NCBI RefSeq assembly: GCF_013408985.1 | Contig: NZ_JACBZT010000001.1 | Location: 3,100,001 to 3,164,000, forward strand | Direction of reading: 5' to 3' | Source of the DNA: Petropleomorpha daqingensis | GTDB lineage: Bacteria; Actinomycetota; Actinomycetes; Mycobacteriales; Geodermatophilaceae | Length of the DNA stretch: 64,000 bases | Shown here: positions 16,604-24,599 of the stretch, piece after piece | Layout of the letters: each line of letters begins with the position of its first letter | Position numbering within the stretch: the stretch's first letter is position 1 | Program-made: the position numbers and the translations under genes | Notes under the pieces: generated by a model | Database searches by the model: none | Seen by the model: only the letters and a program-made list of their open reading frames with translations | What the model was told of the DNA's origin: nothing

Positions 16604-17968
16604 ATGTCCTCGCACGACCACGAACGCCTCCGAAACGAGGGCCCGGAGCCCCGTACGCGCGCCGGATCGACCCTCGCCTCCAGGGGCGGGACGCGGTCCC
16701 GGCGGGTGTCCGCACCGGTCGTCGAGGAGACGGTGTCGAAGGCCGCGAAGACGACCGCCACGAAGTCGGCGGCCACCAGGGCCACCGCGGCGAGGACGGC
16801 GACGGCCGCCAAGACGACCGCCGCCAAGAAGACCGCTGCGAAGACGGCGCCCGCCAAGGCGACGCCTGCGAAGGCCGCTGCCGCCAAGGCGACGACCAGC
16901 AAGGCCGCCCCGGCGAAGAAGACCGTCACCCCGAAGCCGGCGCCCGCGAAGGCCGCTGCCACGAAGGCGTCGACCTCCAAGTCGACGTCCGCCAAGGCGA
17001 CGACCGCCAGGGCGACGACCACCAAGGGCGCCCCGGCGAAGAAGACCGCCGCTGCGAAGCCGGCGACCGCTGCGCGGCCGCGGCCCACCCCGCGTCCGCG
17101 CCCGGTCCCGGCCGCTGAGATCGTGCCGGCCGCCGAGCCGGTGGTCGCGGTCGAGGAGGTCGTCGAGACCCCCGCCGCCGTCGGGACCCCCGCCGCCGTC
17201 GAGACCCCGGCCGCCGTCGAGGAGCTCGAGCCGACCGCGGTTCCGACCCGCCGACGGCGCATCCCCACCGTGCTGCGTCGGCGCCGGTCGCTGGTCATCG
17301 CCGCAGCTCTCGTCTCCATCGGCGTCGGCAGCGTCTGGGCCGGCGCCGCCGCGCAGGCCGGCCCGACCGACGAGCCCAGCCACTCGATGAGCGTCGCCGC
17401 CGAGCTGGGCATCTCCGCGCAGCAGAACGTCACGCCGCCGGACGGCCACGACGCCGATCGGCTCGCCGAGGTCGCCGCCAGCCGGGCGACGCGGGAGGCC
17501 GAGCAGACCGCCGCCGTCCAGGCGCAGCAGCAGGCCGACGCGGCCGCGATCGAGGCGATGCGTCCCCAGGCCGTGCTGCCGGTCAACGGCGCGCGGCTGA
17601 CCACGTGCTTCTGCATGCGGTGGGGGACCATGCACTGGGGCATCGACCTGGCCGCCCCGATGGGGACGCCGGAGTACGCCGCGATGGACGGCGTCGTCCT
17701 GGAGGCCGGCCCCGCGAGCGGCTTCGGTCTGGCCGTCTACATCCAGCACGCCAACGGCGACGTCACCGTCTACGGCCACATGGAGAAGATCCTGGTCACG
17801 CCGGGGCAGGTCGTGAAGGCGGGCGACACCATCTCCCTGCTCGGCAGCAACGGCCAGTCGACCGGTCCGCACCTGCACTTCGAGGTGCACCAGGGCGGCA
17901 TCAACGGCCAGAAGATCGACCCGATCCCGTGGCTGCAGGCCCGCGGGGTGCAGGTCCCCTCGGCCTGA
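16604..17968 (+). CDS. Membrane-anchored M23 peptidase with histone-H1-like Lys/Ala cytoplasmic domain
   Basis: A 454-residue type II membrane protein. Residues 46-157 are almost only Ala, Lys, Thr and Pro in AAK/TAK patterns, like histone H1 or the HupB tail; 158-228 is a Pro-rich then acidic ETPAAV-repeat linker ending in RRRR clusters; 230-251 is one membrane helix; the outside part has a Gln/Ala-rich helix and a C-terminal LytM/M23 domain. Zinc ligands are in MHWGIDLAAP (His, Asp) and GPHLHFEVH. The usual glycine-rich SGFG before RWG is replaced by CFCMRWG. The catalytic domain should cut peptidoglycan cross-bridges outside, while the basic tail could bind DNA inside (inference). Confidence 0.85.
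   Translation: MSSHDHERLRNEGPEPRTRAGSTLASRGGTRSRRVSAPVVEETVSKAAKTTATKSAATRATAARTATAAKTTAAKKTAAKTAPAKATPAKAAAAKATTSKAAPAKKTVTPKPAPAKAAATKASTSKSTSAKATTARATTTKGAPAKKTAAAKPATAARPRPTPRPRPVPAAEIVPAAEPVVAVEEVVETPAAVGTPAAVETPAAVEELEPTAVPTRRRRIPTVLRRRRSLVIAAALVSIGVGSVWAGAAAQAGPTDEPSHSMSVAAELGISAQQNVTPPDGHDADRLAEVAASRATREAEQTAAVQAQQQADAAAIEAMRPQAVLPVNGARLTTCFCMRWGTMHWGIDLAAPMGTPEYAAMDGVVLEAGPASGFGLAVYIQHANGDVTVYGHMEKILVTPGQVVKAGDTISLLGSNGQSTGPHLHFEVHQGGINGQKIDPIPWLQARGVQVPSA
16739..17074 (+). repeat. Degenerate Lys/Ala/Thr codon repeats encoding the basic tail
   Basis: AAG, GCG/GCC and ACG/ACC codons alternate through residues 46-157 of the M23 peptidase, giving AAKKTAAK-like units of no fixed period. 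Such tracts expand and contract easily, so length probably differs between strains. Confidence 0.75.
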
Positions 17969-17985
17969 CCGCCGCACCGCTGCGT

Positions 17986-18023
17986 CGACGCCCCCTGCCG
18001 GTCGGTTCCGGCAGGGGGCGTCG
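17986..18023 (+). terminator. Strong hairpin terminator after the M23 peptidase gene
   Basis: Sixteen-base perfect GC-rich stem (17986-18001 with 18008-18023) with a TCGGTT loop, 17 bases after the peptidase stop. It separates that gene from the CDF transporter, which therefore needs its own promoter. Confidence 0.85.
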
Positions 18024-18044
18024 CGCGTGGGGCACACTGCCGCT

Positions 18045-18962
18045 GTGGGGCACGACCACGCAGCACACGGCGCGACGGCCGGCGGCGCGCACCGGCGCCG
18101 GCTGACCGTCGTCCTCGGGCTGACCCTCGTCGTGCTGGTCGCCGAGGTCGTCGGCGCGGTGCTGTCCGGATCGCTGGCGCTGCTCGCCGACGCCGGCCAC
18201 ATGGCCACCGACGCGGCCGGGATCGCCCTCGCGCTCGGCGCGGTCACGCTCGCGCAACGCCCCGCCCGCGGACGGCGGACCTTCGGCTGGCAGCGCGTCG
18301 AGATCCTCGCCGCCGTCGCCAACGGCCTGCTGCTGCTCGGCGTGGCCGGTTACGTGCTGGTCGAGGCGGTGCTCCGGATCGGTGAGCCGGCCGAGATCTC
18401 CTCGGAGCTCATGCTCGTCGTCGCCGGCGCCGGCCTCGTCGTCAACCTGGTGTCGCTGGCGCTGCTGCACCGCGGCCGCAGCGACTCGCTCAACGTCCGG
18501 GGCGCCTACCTCGAGGTCCTCGGCGACGCCTTCGGCTCGCTCGCGGTCATCGTCGCGGGCGTCGTGATCCTCACCACCGGCTGGAGCTTCGCCGACACCC
18601 TGGCCTCGCTCGCGATCGGCTTCCTGGTCGTGCCCCGGGCCTGGCACCTGCTGCGCGAGGCGCTCGACGTCCTGCTGGAGGCCGCGCCGCGCGGGGTGGA
18701 CCTCGACGACGTCCGGGCGCACATCCTCGCCGTCGACGGCGTCCTCGGCGTGCACGACCTGCACGCCTGGACGATCACCTCCGGGCTGCCGGTGCTCTCG
18801 GCGCACGTCGTGGTGTCGGATGCGGCACTGCAGGCGGGGCACGGCGGTCAGGTGCTCGACGCCCTCTGCTCGTGCCTGGGCAGCCACTTCGACGTGGAGC
18901 ACTGCACCTTCCAGCTCGAGGCCGAGACGCACGCCGACCACGAGGCGCCCGTCCACGACTGA
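18045..18962 (+). CDS. Cation diffusion facilitator (CzcD-like) metal exporter
   Basis: A 305-residue CDF protein with six membrane helices. The N-terminus is His-rich (MGHDHAAHG). The transport-site residues are His and Asp in LLADAGHMATDA (helix 2) and His/Asp-type residues in EVLGDAFGS (helix 5); a C-terminal cytoplasmic domain ends with HADHEAPVHD. Zn2+/H+ exchange is the likely role. Two GTGs are possible: 18027 and 18045; I prefer 18045, because 18027 lies four bases after the terminator hairpin and CACACT sits six bases before 18045. Confidence 0.9.
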   Translation: MGHDHAAHGATAGGAHRRRLTVVLGLTLVVLVAEVVGAVLSGSLALLADAGHMATDAAGIALALGAVTLAQRPARGRRTFGWQRVEILAAVANGLLLLGVAGYVLVEAVLRIGEPAEISSELMLVVAGAGLVVNLVSLALLHRGRSDSLNVRGAYLEVLGDAFGSLAVIVAGVVILTTGWSFADTLASLAIGFLVVPRAWHLLREALDVLLEAAPRGVDLDDVRAHILAVDGVLGVHDLHAWTITSGLPVLSAHVVVSDAALQAGHGGQVLDALCSCLGSHFDVEHCTFQLEAETHADHEAPVHD

Positions 18963-18979
18963 GTGGGAGAGTGGGCGGC

Positions 18980-19936
18980 GTGCAGCACGACCACACGGGC
19001 ATGTGGATGCCCGACGAGCCGCCCACCTGGGCTCGGTTGTTCATCCCACGCCTCGACGGCTGGTCGGTCCTCGCGGTGGTCAGCGTCGTGCTGCTCGTCG
19101 CCTACCTGGTCGGGGTGGCGCGGCTGCACCGCAGCGGTGTGCGCTGGCCCTGGTGGCGGACGGGGTCGTGGGTCCTCGGCTGCCTGACGCTGTTCTTCGC
19201 CACCGGCACCGGCTTCAACGGCTACGGCATGGCCGTGTTCAGCGTGCACATGGCCCAGCACATGGTGCTGTCGATGGTCTCGCCGATCTTCCTGCTCTGC
19301 GGCTCGCCGATCACGCTGGCGCTGCGCTCGCTGCCGCGCGGCAAGGGGACGGCGGGCGTGCCGCGAGCGCTGCTGCTCGAAGCCCTGCACAGCCGCTTCG
19401 CGCGGTTCCTGTCGCACCCGGCGTTCACGGTGCCGCTGTTCCTGGTCAGCCTCTACGGCGTCTACTTCACGCCGATCTTCGACGACCTGATGGCCAACCC
19501 GCTCGGCCACCAGTTCATGCTCGCCCACTTCCTGGTCACCGGGCTGCTGTTCTTCGGCCCGATCCTCGGGCAGGACCCGTGGCCGCGGACCGTCGGCTAC
19601 CCCGGCCGGATGCTCGAGCTGCTCATCCCGGTGCCGTTCCACGCGTTCTTCGGCGTCTCGATCATGATGGCCGACTCGCTGGTCGTGCAGACCTTCGCCC
19701 ACCCGCCGGCGAGCTGGGGGATCGACGTGCTGGGCGACCAGGGCAGCGCGGGCGCCATCGCGTGGTCGTTCGCCGAGCTGCCCACGGTGGTCGTGCTCGC
19801 CGTCGTCTTCTTCGCCTGGGCCAATTCGGACGAGCGCCGCGGACGTCGGCTCGACCGCGCCGCCGAGCGCGACGCCGATGCCGAGCTCGCGGCCTACAAC
19901 GCGCGGCTGAAGGCCCTCGCGGCGCAGGAGCACTGA
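18980..19936 (+). CDS. Cytochrome c oxidase assembly protein, CtaG (caa3_CtaG) type
   Basis: A 318-residue membrane protein with about seven helices and conserved His/Met-rich segments (FSVHMAQHMVLSM, PLGHQFMLAHFLV, IMMADSLV) of the caa3_CtaG family, which supplies copper to or helps assemble the oxidase CuB/CuA centre. The N-terminus QHDHTGMWMPDEPP is His/Met-rich. GTG start at 18980 (an in-frame GTG at 18971 is possible). It follows the CDF exporter by 17 bases, so metal handling genes are grouped; oxidase subunit I is at 24600. Confidence 0.9.
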   Translation: MQHDHTGMWMPDEPPTWARLFIPRLDGWSVLAVVSVVLLVAYLVGVARLHRSGVRWPWWRTGSWVLGCLTLFFATGTGFNGYGMAVFSVHMAQHMVLSMVSPIFLLCGSPITLALRSLPRGKGTAGVPRALLLEALHSRFARFLSHPAFTVPLFLVSLYGVYFTPIFDDLMANPLGHQFMLAHFLVTGLLFFGPILGQDPWPRTVGYPGRMLELLIPVPFHAFFGVSIMMADSLVVQTFAHPPASWGIDVLGDQGSAGAIAWSFAELPTVVVLAVVFFAWANSDERRGRRLDRAAERDADAELAAYNARLKALAAQEH

Positions 19937-19951
19937 AGGCTCCTGCGCCGC
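19919..19951. terminator. Hairpin terminator overlapping the end of the CtaG-like gene
   Basis: Twelve-base perfect stem (19919-19930 with 19940-19951); the nine-base loop contains the TGA of the CtaG-like gene. The convergent DHA2 transporter ends at 19961, so it may act both ways. Confidence 0.7.
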
Positions 19952-19960
19952 GGCGCCGGC

Positions 19961-21487
19961 TCAGCCGACGTGCACCATGTCGGCGTCGGTGGGCAGGTCG
20001 TCCTTCGTCGCCTTGATCAGGACGGCGGACACCAGGGCGCCGGCCAGCAGGAGCACGGCCGCCCAGAGGAACGCCGTCGTGTAGCCGTCGACCTGGGCGG
20101 CCATCCCCACCGCCGGGTCCTGCGGGTTCTGCCCGGCCGCAGCCGCGTCGGTGATCGAGGCGGTGATCGCGGCGACCGAGATCGTCGCGAGCAGCGCGGT
20201 GCCCACCGAGGCGCCGACCTGCTGGACCGCCTGCAGCACCGCACCGGCCGCGCCGGCGTCGTGCTCGCCCGCGCCGATCAGCGCGAGGTTGGACAGCGGC
20301 ACGAACGTGAAGCCCAGACCGAGACCGAGCAGCAGCTCACCCGGGAACGGCAGCGCCCAGAACGAGGTGTCCACGGTCAGGAACGACAGCAGGAACAGCC
20401 CGACCGCGGCGATCACGCCACCGAAGACCATGAGCGGCTTGGGACCCACCTTGGGCACCAGCGCGCTGGCCGCACCGGCGGAGACGAGCACGCCCAGCGT
20501 CGTCGGCAGCGACGCGAAACCCGCCTCGACCGGCTTGTAGCCCAGCACCTGCTGGAAGTACAGGCTCAGGAAGAAGAAGGCCCCGATCAGCCCGGCGCCG
20601 ACCAGCGTCGAGGTCAGGTAGGCCCCGCCCCGGTTGCGGTCGAGGATCAGCCGCATGGGCAGCAGCGGGTTCTTCACCCGCAGCTCGACGACGACGAACA
20701 GCGCCACGAGCACCACTCCGCCGGCGATGAACAACCACGCCGTCGCGTTGCCCCAGGCGTTCTGCGTCGGGTGCTCCTGTGCCGCCTGGGCCACCTTCGT
20801 GAATCCGTAGACGAACGAGGTGAGCCCGAGGGTCACCAGCACCGCGCCGGGGACGTCGTAGGTCGAGTCGCCCGGTGCCTTGCTCTCCGGGACGAACGGG
20901 ATCGCCGCGGCGATGGCGACGATCGCCACCGGCACGTTGACCCAGAAGCACCAGCGCCAGTCGACGTACTCGGTGAGCACGCCGCCGAGCAGCAGCCCGA
21001 CGGCCGATCCGCCACCGGCGATCGCGCCGTAGACGGCGAACGCCTTGGCCCGCTCCTTCGTGTCGGTGAACAGCACCGTCAGCAGGGCCAGGGACGCCGG
21101 GCCGAGCAGCGCGCCGAAGGCACCCTGCAGGGCGCGGGCGGCGAAGAGCATCGCCTCGTTCTGCGCCAGGCCACCGAGGGCCGAGGCGATGGCGAAGCCG
21201 GCGGCGCCGACCAGGTAGGTGCGCTTGCGGCCCCAGAAGTCGGCGATCCGGCCGCCCAGGAGCAGAAAGCCGCCGAACGTGAGCGTGTAGGCGGTGACGA
21301 TCCACTGCTGGGTCGCGGCGCTGATCCCGAGGTCCTTGGACACCGAGGGCAGCGCGATGTTCACGATCGTCGCGTCGAGGATGATCATGAGCACGGTGAC
21401 CGCGATGACGGCGAGCGCCAGCCATCGCCGGGGATACGGCTCGCCGGCCGTGATCCCGCTGGTCGGGAGGGGAGTCGAGTCGGTCAC
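19961..21487 (-). CDS. MFS drug exporter, DHA2 (EmrB/QacA) family, 14 TM
   Basis: A 508-residue antiporter with 14 predicted helices. DHA2 motifs: LDATIVNIALPSVSKDL in helix 1 (motif D1), GGRIADFWGRKRTYL in loop 2-3 (motif A) and the helix 5 antiporter motif C in YGAIAGGGSAVGLLLGGVL. GTG start at 21485-21487 after AAGGA. Upstream, the divergent phosphoesterase starts at 21569, leaving an 81-base shared promoter region. No regulator gene lies next to it. Confidence 0.93.
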   Translation of the reverse strand: MTDSTPLPTSGITAGEPYPRRWLALAVIAVTVLMIILDATIVNIALPSVSKDLGISAATQQWIVTAYTLTFGGFLLLGGRIADFWGRKRTYLVGAAGFAIASALGGLAQNEAMLFAARALQGAFGALLGPASLALLTVLFTDTKERAKAFAVYGAIAGGGSAVGLLLGGVLTEYVDWRWCFWVNVPVAIVAIAAAIPFVPESKAPGDSTYDVPGAVLVTLGLTSFVYGFTKVAQAAQEHPTQNAWGNATAWLFIAGGVVLVALFVVVELRVKNPLLPMRLILDRNRGGAYLTSTLVGAGLIGAFFFLSLYFQQVLGYKPVEAGFASLPTTLGVLVSAGAASALVPKVGPKPLMVFGGVIAAVGLFLLSFLTVDTSFWALPFPGELLLGLGLGFTFVPLSNLALIGAGEHDAGAAGAVLQAVQQVGASVGTALLATISVAAITASITDAAAAGQNPQDPAVGMAAQVDGYTTAFLWAAVLLLAGALVSAVLIKATKDDLPTDADMVHVG

Positions 21488-21568
21488 GGGAAGTCCTTCG
21501 TCGTCGTCAGCGGTCGTCGTCAGCGGCCGAGTCCGAGCGGGACCGTATCGGCCTGGGAGCATCGCGTC

Positions 21569-22072
21569 GTGCCTGTTTCGCTCGTGTTGACCTCCGACAC
21601 GCACGTTCCGAAGCGGTCACGTGACCTGCCTCACTCTCTGTGGACGGCGATCGAGGCCGCGGACGTCGTCGTGCACGCCGGCGACTGGGTCGACGTCGCG
21701 CTGCTCGACCAGGTCGAGAAGCGCAGCCGAACGCTGCTCGCCGTGCACGGCAACAACGACCACGGCACGCTCCGCGAGCGGCTGCCCGAGGTGGCCCGGG
21801 CCGAGATCGAGGGGATCCGCATCGCGGTCGTACACGAGACCGGTGACAAAAAGGGCCGCGAGGAGCGCTGCGCGGCCCGGTTCCCGGACGCCGACGTCCT
21901 GGTCTTCGGGCACAGCCACATCCCGTGGGACACGACCGCGCCCACCGGGCTGCGGCTGATCAACCCCGGCTCGCCGACCGACCGGCGGCGGCAGCCGCAC
22001 GGCACGTTCGTCACCGCCGTCGCCGAGGACGGCGTCCTGCGGGACGTCACGTTCCACACCGTGCCGCGCTGA
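21569..22072 (+). CDS. YfcE/MJ0936-type metallophosphoesterase
   Basis: A 167-residue calcineurin-like phosphoesterase. Metal-site motifs in order: LTSDTHVP (D-x-H), HAGDWVD (G-D), VHGNNDH (GN-H/D), VVHETG and FGHSHIPW (GHxH). Members hydrolyse phosphodiesters in vitro; the physiological substrate is not known. GTG start at 21569 with GAGCAT six bases before, so a leaderless message is possible. The methyltransferase starts two bases after its stop, forming an operon. Confidence 0.9.
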   Translation: MPVSLVLTSDTHVPKRSRDLPHSLWTAIEAADVVVHAGDWVDVALLDQVEKRSRTLLAVHGNNDHGTLRERLPEVARAEIEGIRIAVVHETGDKKGREERCAARFPDADVLVFGHSHIPWDTTAPTGLRLINPGSPTDRRRQPHGTFVTAVAEDGVLRDVTFHTVPR

Positions 22073-22073
22073 C

Positions 22074-22928
22074 GTGACCGGACGGTTTCCGCTGCCCGAA
22101 CGGGCGGTTGCGCTCCTCGCCTGCCCGGTCTGCGGGGCGGACCTGAGCACCACCCCCGACGGGCTGCGCTGCGCCGCGGGGCACGCCTTCGACCGCGCCC
22201 GGCAGGGGCACGTCACGCTGCTGCCCCCGGGCCACCGGCCGCCCTCCGGCGACACGGCGGCGCAGGTCGCCGACCGGGTCGCCTTCCTCGACGCCGGCAC
22301 CTACGCCGGCATCACCGCGGCCCTGACGACGGCGGTGCTCGCCGACGGCCCGCCGGAGACGCTGCTCGACCTCGGCGGTGGCACCGGGCACCACCTCGCC
22401 GCTGTCCTCGACCACCTGCCCGAGGCGGCAGGCGTGGTGCTCGACTCCTCGCCCTACGCCGCCCGCCGGGCCGCCAGGGCGCATCCCCGCGCGCTGGCCG
22501 TGGTCGCCGACACGTGGGCCCGGCTGCCCGTCCGGGACGGCGTCGTCGACCGGGCGCTCGTCGTGTTCGCGCCGCGCAACGGCCCGGAGACCGCCCGCGT
22601 GCTCCGGTCGGACGGCCGGCTCGTCGTCGTCACCCCTGCCGCCGACCACCTCGCTGAGCTGGTCGGCCCGCTCGGTTTGCTCCGCGTCGACCCGGACAAG
22701 GGCGCCCGGACGGCGTCGTCCCTCGAACCGCACCTGCGCCGGATCGCCGCCGCGGAGCACCGCGAGCACCTGGCACTGGACCACGCCGCGCTGCGGACGC
22801 TGGTCGGGATGGGCCCGCACGCCCGGCACCTCGCGGCCGACGAGCTCGCCGAGCGGATCGCGACGCTGGCGGCGCCGGTGCGCGTGAGCGTCGCGGTCGA
22901 CGTCACGACGTGGACTCCGGTCAGCTGA
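22074..22928 (+). CDS. RlmA-like 23S rRNA (guanine-N1) methyltransferase
   Basis: A 284-residue rRNA methyltransferase. The N-terminal zinc finger is complete: CPVCGADL and LRCAAGHAFD (three Cys, one His, residues 17-39), followed by RQGHVTLLPP, a family hallmark. SAM binding is at LLDLGGGTGHHLAAVL (about residue 101) and the active-site segment is FAPRNGPE. RlmAI methylates G745; RlmAII (TlrB) methylates G748 and gives resistance to tylosin-type macrolides; which one this is cannot be told by eye. The stop shares a TCAGCTGA palindrome with the convergent gene. Confidence 0.88.
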   Translation: MTGRFPLPERAVALLACPVCGADLSTTPDGLRCAAGHAFDRARQGHVTLLPPGHRPPSGDTAAQVADRVAFLDAGTYAGITAALTTAVLADGPPETLLDLGGGTGHHLAAVLDHLPEAAGVVLDSSPYAARRAARAHPRALAVVADTWARLPVRDGVVDRALVVFAPRNGPETARVLRSDGRLVVVTPAADHLAELVGPLGLLRVDPDKGARTASSLEPHLRRIAAAEHREHLALDHAALRTLVGMGPHARHLAADELAERIATLAAPVRVSVAVDVTTWTPVS

Positions 22929-24051
22929 CCGCCACGGCGCCGAGCTCGGCGCCGCGCAGGGCCGCGACTTCCGCGAGGCCCTCGGTGATCCGCCGCGCGT
23001 GCGCCGGCCGCCAGCCGTCCAGGGGCAGCAGGGTCACGTCCAGCCGGCGACCGTGCTTGCGCGCCCGCCAGGCGCCCGAGACCGCCCCGTCGACCAGCGC
23101 GACGCCGGGGTTGGCGACCATCCGCCACACCTCCTTCTGCAGCACCGGGTCGGGCACGAGCGTCGCCCGGTCCGGCCCCTCGAGAGCGGCGTCGTACGGC
23201 GGCAGGAGGCGCACGCCGGGGGCCGGCTCGGCCGCGCGCAGGTCGTCGACGGAGTCGGTGGGGACCCAGGTCCGCCGGCCGTCGTAGTCGACCTCGACCA
23301 GCTCGGGTGCGCATGTCCAGCGCGCGTGAGCCTCGGCCGGGCCCAGCCCGATCCAGGCGGCCAGCTCGGCCGGGGTGGTGGGGGAGTGCGCCCGCAGGAA
23401 CCAGGCGAGCAACGCGGCCGCGCCGGCGGCCGGGTCGCGGTCGGGGACGGCGTCCAGCCAGCGCTCGGGGCGGACGAACGCGTCGTCGTCCTTCCCGATG
23501 GCGCGGACCCAGCCGACGGCGAGCCCGACCATCCCGAACAGTCCGGTGTCGACGTGCACGGCGTCGCACGCCGTGCAGAACGCCGAGACGGACGGCGGCA
23601 GCGCGGCCGTCACCGCCTGCGAGAGCTCGCCCTGCGTCCGCGGACCGGCGTCGAGGGCGGCCGTGGCTGCGGCGGCGCCGGCGGAGAGCAGCGCGCCCGG
23701 ATCCGCGCCGGCGGCCACCCCGCGGCGCCGCAGCCGGTCGACCAGGGCGCCGTCGTCGGGCGGGAGCGCGCCGGCGGTCAGCGTCGCGTGGTCGCGCGGG
23801 TCCAGCACGCGGGAGCCTCGCGCGGTGGGGGCCTCCACCCACCGGCGCTCCAGCAGGGCGTCGCGGACGTCGCCGGGGCCGACGCCGTCGGCCCGGGCGT
23901 GCCAGCCGACGACGGCGGAGTCCGGCCCGCCGGTGCGCAGACCCGCGGGCCGCACCGCCTCGAGCCGCCGGGCCGCGGGCAGCCGTTGGCCGAGCGAGTG
24001 CGCCGACAGCCGCCAGGCCAGCACCTGGCGGCGGCTCACCCGGAGGCCCAT
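22921..24051 (-). CDS. Winged-helix DNA-binding (HTH_42) protein without the AlkZ QxQ motif
   Basis: A 376-residue protein of the same family as 2588-3649: RRQVLAWRLSAHSL at the N-terminus, winged-helix repeats, and a C-terminal DGRRTWVPTDSVDDL / VRLLPPYDAAL segment. At the place of the catalytic QxQ it reads VVGWHARADGV, so glycosylase activity of the AlkZ type is doubtful. Start at ATG 24049-24051; another ATG six codons upstream is possible. Its last eight bases overlap the convergent RlmA-like gene. Confidence 0.85.
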   Translation of the reverse strand: MGLRVSRRQVLAWRLSAHSLGQRLPAARRLEAVRPAGLRTGGPDSAVVGWHARADGVGPGDVRDALLERRWVEAPTARGSRVLDPRDHATLTAGALPPDDGALVDRLRRRGVAAGADPGALLSAGAAAATAALDAGPRTQGELSQAVTAALPPSVSAFCTACDAVHVDTGLFGMVGLAVGWVRAIGKDDDAFVRPERWLDAVPDRDPAAGAAALLAWFLRAHSPTTPAELAAWIGLGPAEAHARWTCAPELVEVDYDGRRTWVPTDSVDDLRAAEPAPGVRLLPPYDAALEGPDRATLVPDPVLQKEVWRMVANPGVALVDGAVSGAWRARKHGRRLDVTLLPLDGWRPAHARRITEGLAEVAALRGAELGAVAVS

Positions 24052-24079
24052 CGGCGCAGTCTGGCGCACGGGCCCGGAC

Positions 24080-24125
24080 GCACGGAGGGGCCCGACCGTC
24101 CCCGTACGGCCGGGCCCCTCCGTGC
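24080..24125. terminator. Hairpin terminator of the GlsB-type gene
   Basis: Fifteen-base perfect stem (24080-24094 with 24111-24125) with a small inner stem, nine bases after the stop of the minus-strand gene at 24134. Confidence 0.8.
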
Positions 24126-24133
24126 AGAGCGCG

Positions 24134-24418
24134 TCAGCGGTGCAGGACGCCCTTGCGACTGCGGCCCTGGACGGCGAACACGTAGACGCCCAGCACGATG
24201 ATCGCGCCGAGGATCGACGCCCACCACCCGCCGATGTCGAAGCGCAGGCCCTCGCCCTTGATCAGGCCGGCGAGCAGGTTGCCGACGATCGAGCCGATGA
24301 GACCCAGCACCAGCGTCATGAGGATGCTCATGTGCTGCTTGCCGGGGATGACCGCGCGCGCGATGAAACCGGCGATGAGGCCGATGATGATCGCGAGGAT
24401 GATGCCACCGATGGTCAC
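24134..24418 (-). CDS. GlsB/YeaQ/YmgE family stress-response membrane protein
   Basis: A 94-residue membrane protein with three hydrophobic helices: an IIGLIAGFIARAVIPG repeat unit, then LVLGLIGSIVGNLLAG, then GGWWASILGAIIVLGV. This is the transglycosylase-associated (Tag) family linked to envelope and acid stress; mechanism unknown. GTG start at 24416-24418 behind a perfect GGAGG. It is divergent from the oxidase subunit gene. Confidence 0.9.
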   Translation of the reverse strand: MTIGGIILAIIIGLIAGFIARAVIPGKQHMSILMTLVLGLIGSIVGNLLAGLIKGEGLRFDIGGWWASILGAIIVLGVYVFAVQGRSRKGVLHR

Positions 24419-24438
24419 GGGGAACCTCCGCGTGGGAA

Positions 24439-24474
24439 CGGCCACTGTGGCCGAAGCCCGGGGATCTCCCGGGC
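24439..24474. promoter_or_regulatory. Two adjacent small palindromes between glsB-type gene and ctaD
   Basis: A six-base stem with CTG loop (24439-24453) and a seven-base stem with GATCT loop (24456-24474) sit in the 181-base divergent region, 21 bases upstream of the GlsB-type start. They could be operators or leader hairpins of the minus-strand gene. No assigned binder. Confidence 0.35.
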
Positions 24475-24586
24475 CGAACCGGGGATTCCCGTCCGGATCA
24501 AGATCGAAACTCCGGCGCCCGTAACGAGGAGATCGCGATCACGGCGTGCCTGCAGGTCCCCGCCCAGCGGTGTCCTTGGTCCCGGT

Positions 24587-24592
24587 TAAGCT
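24587..24592 (+). promoter_or_regulatory. -10 element TAAGCT of a probable leaderless ctaD message
   Basis: TAAGCT ends seven bases before the GTG at 24600 and no ribosome site lies between, the spacing expected when transcription begins at the start codon. Confidence 0.55.
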
Positions 24593-24599
24593 CCGGTTC

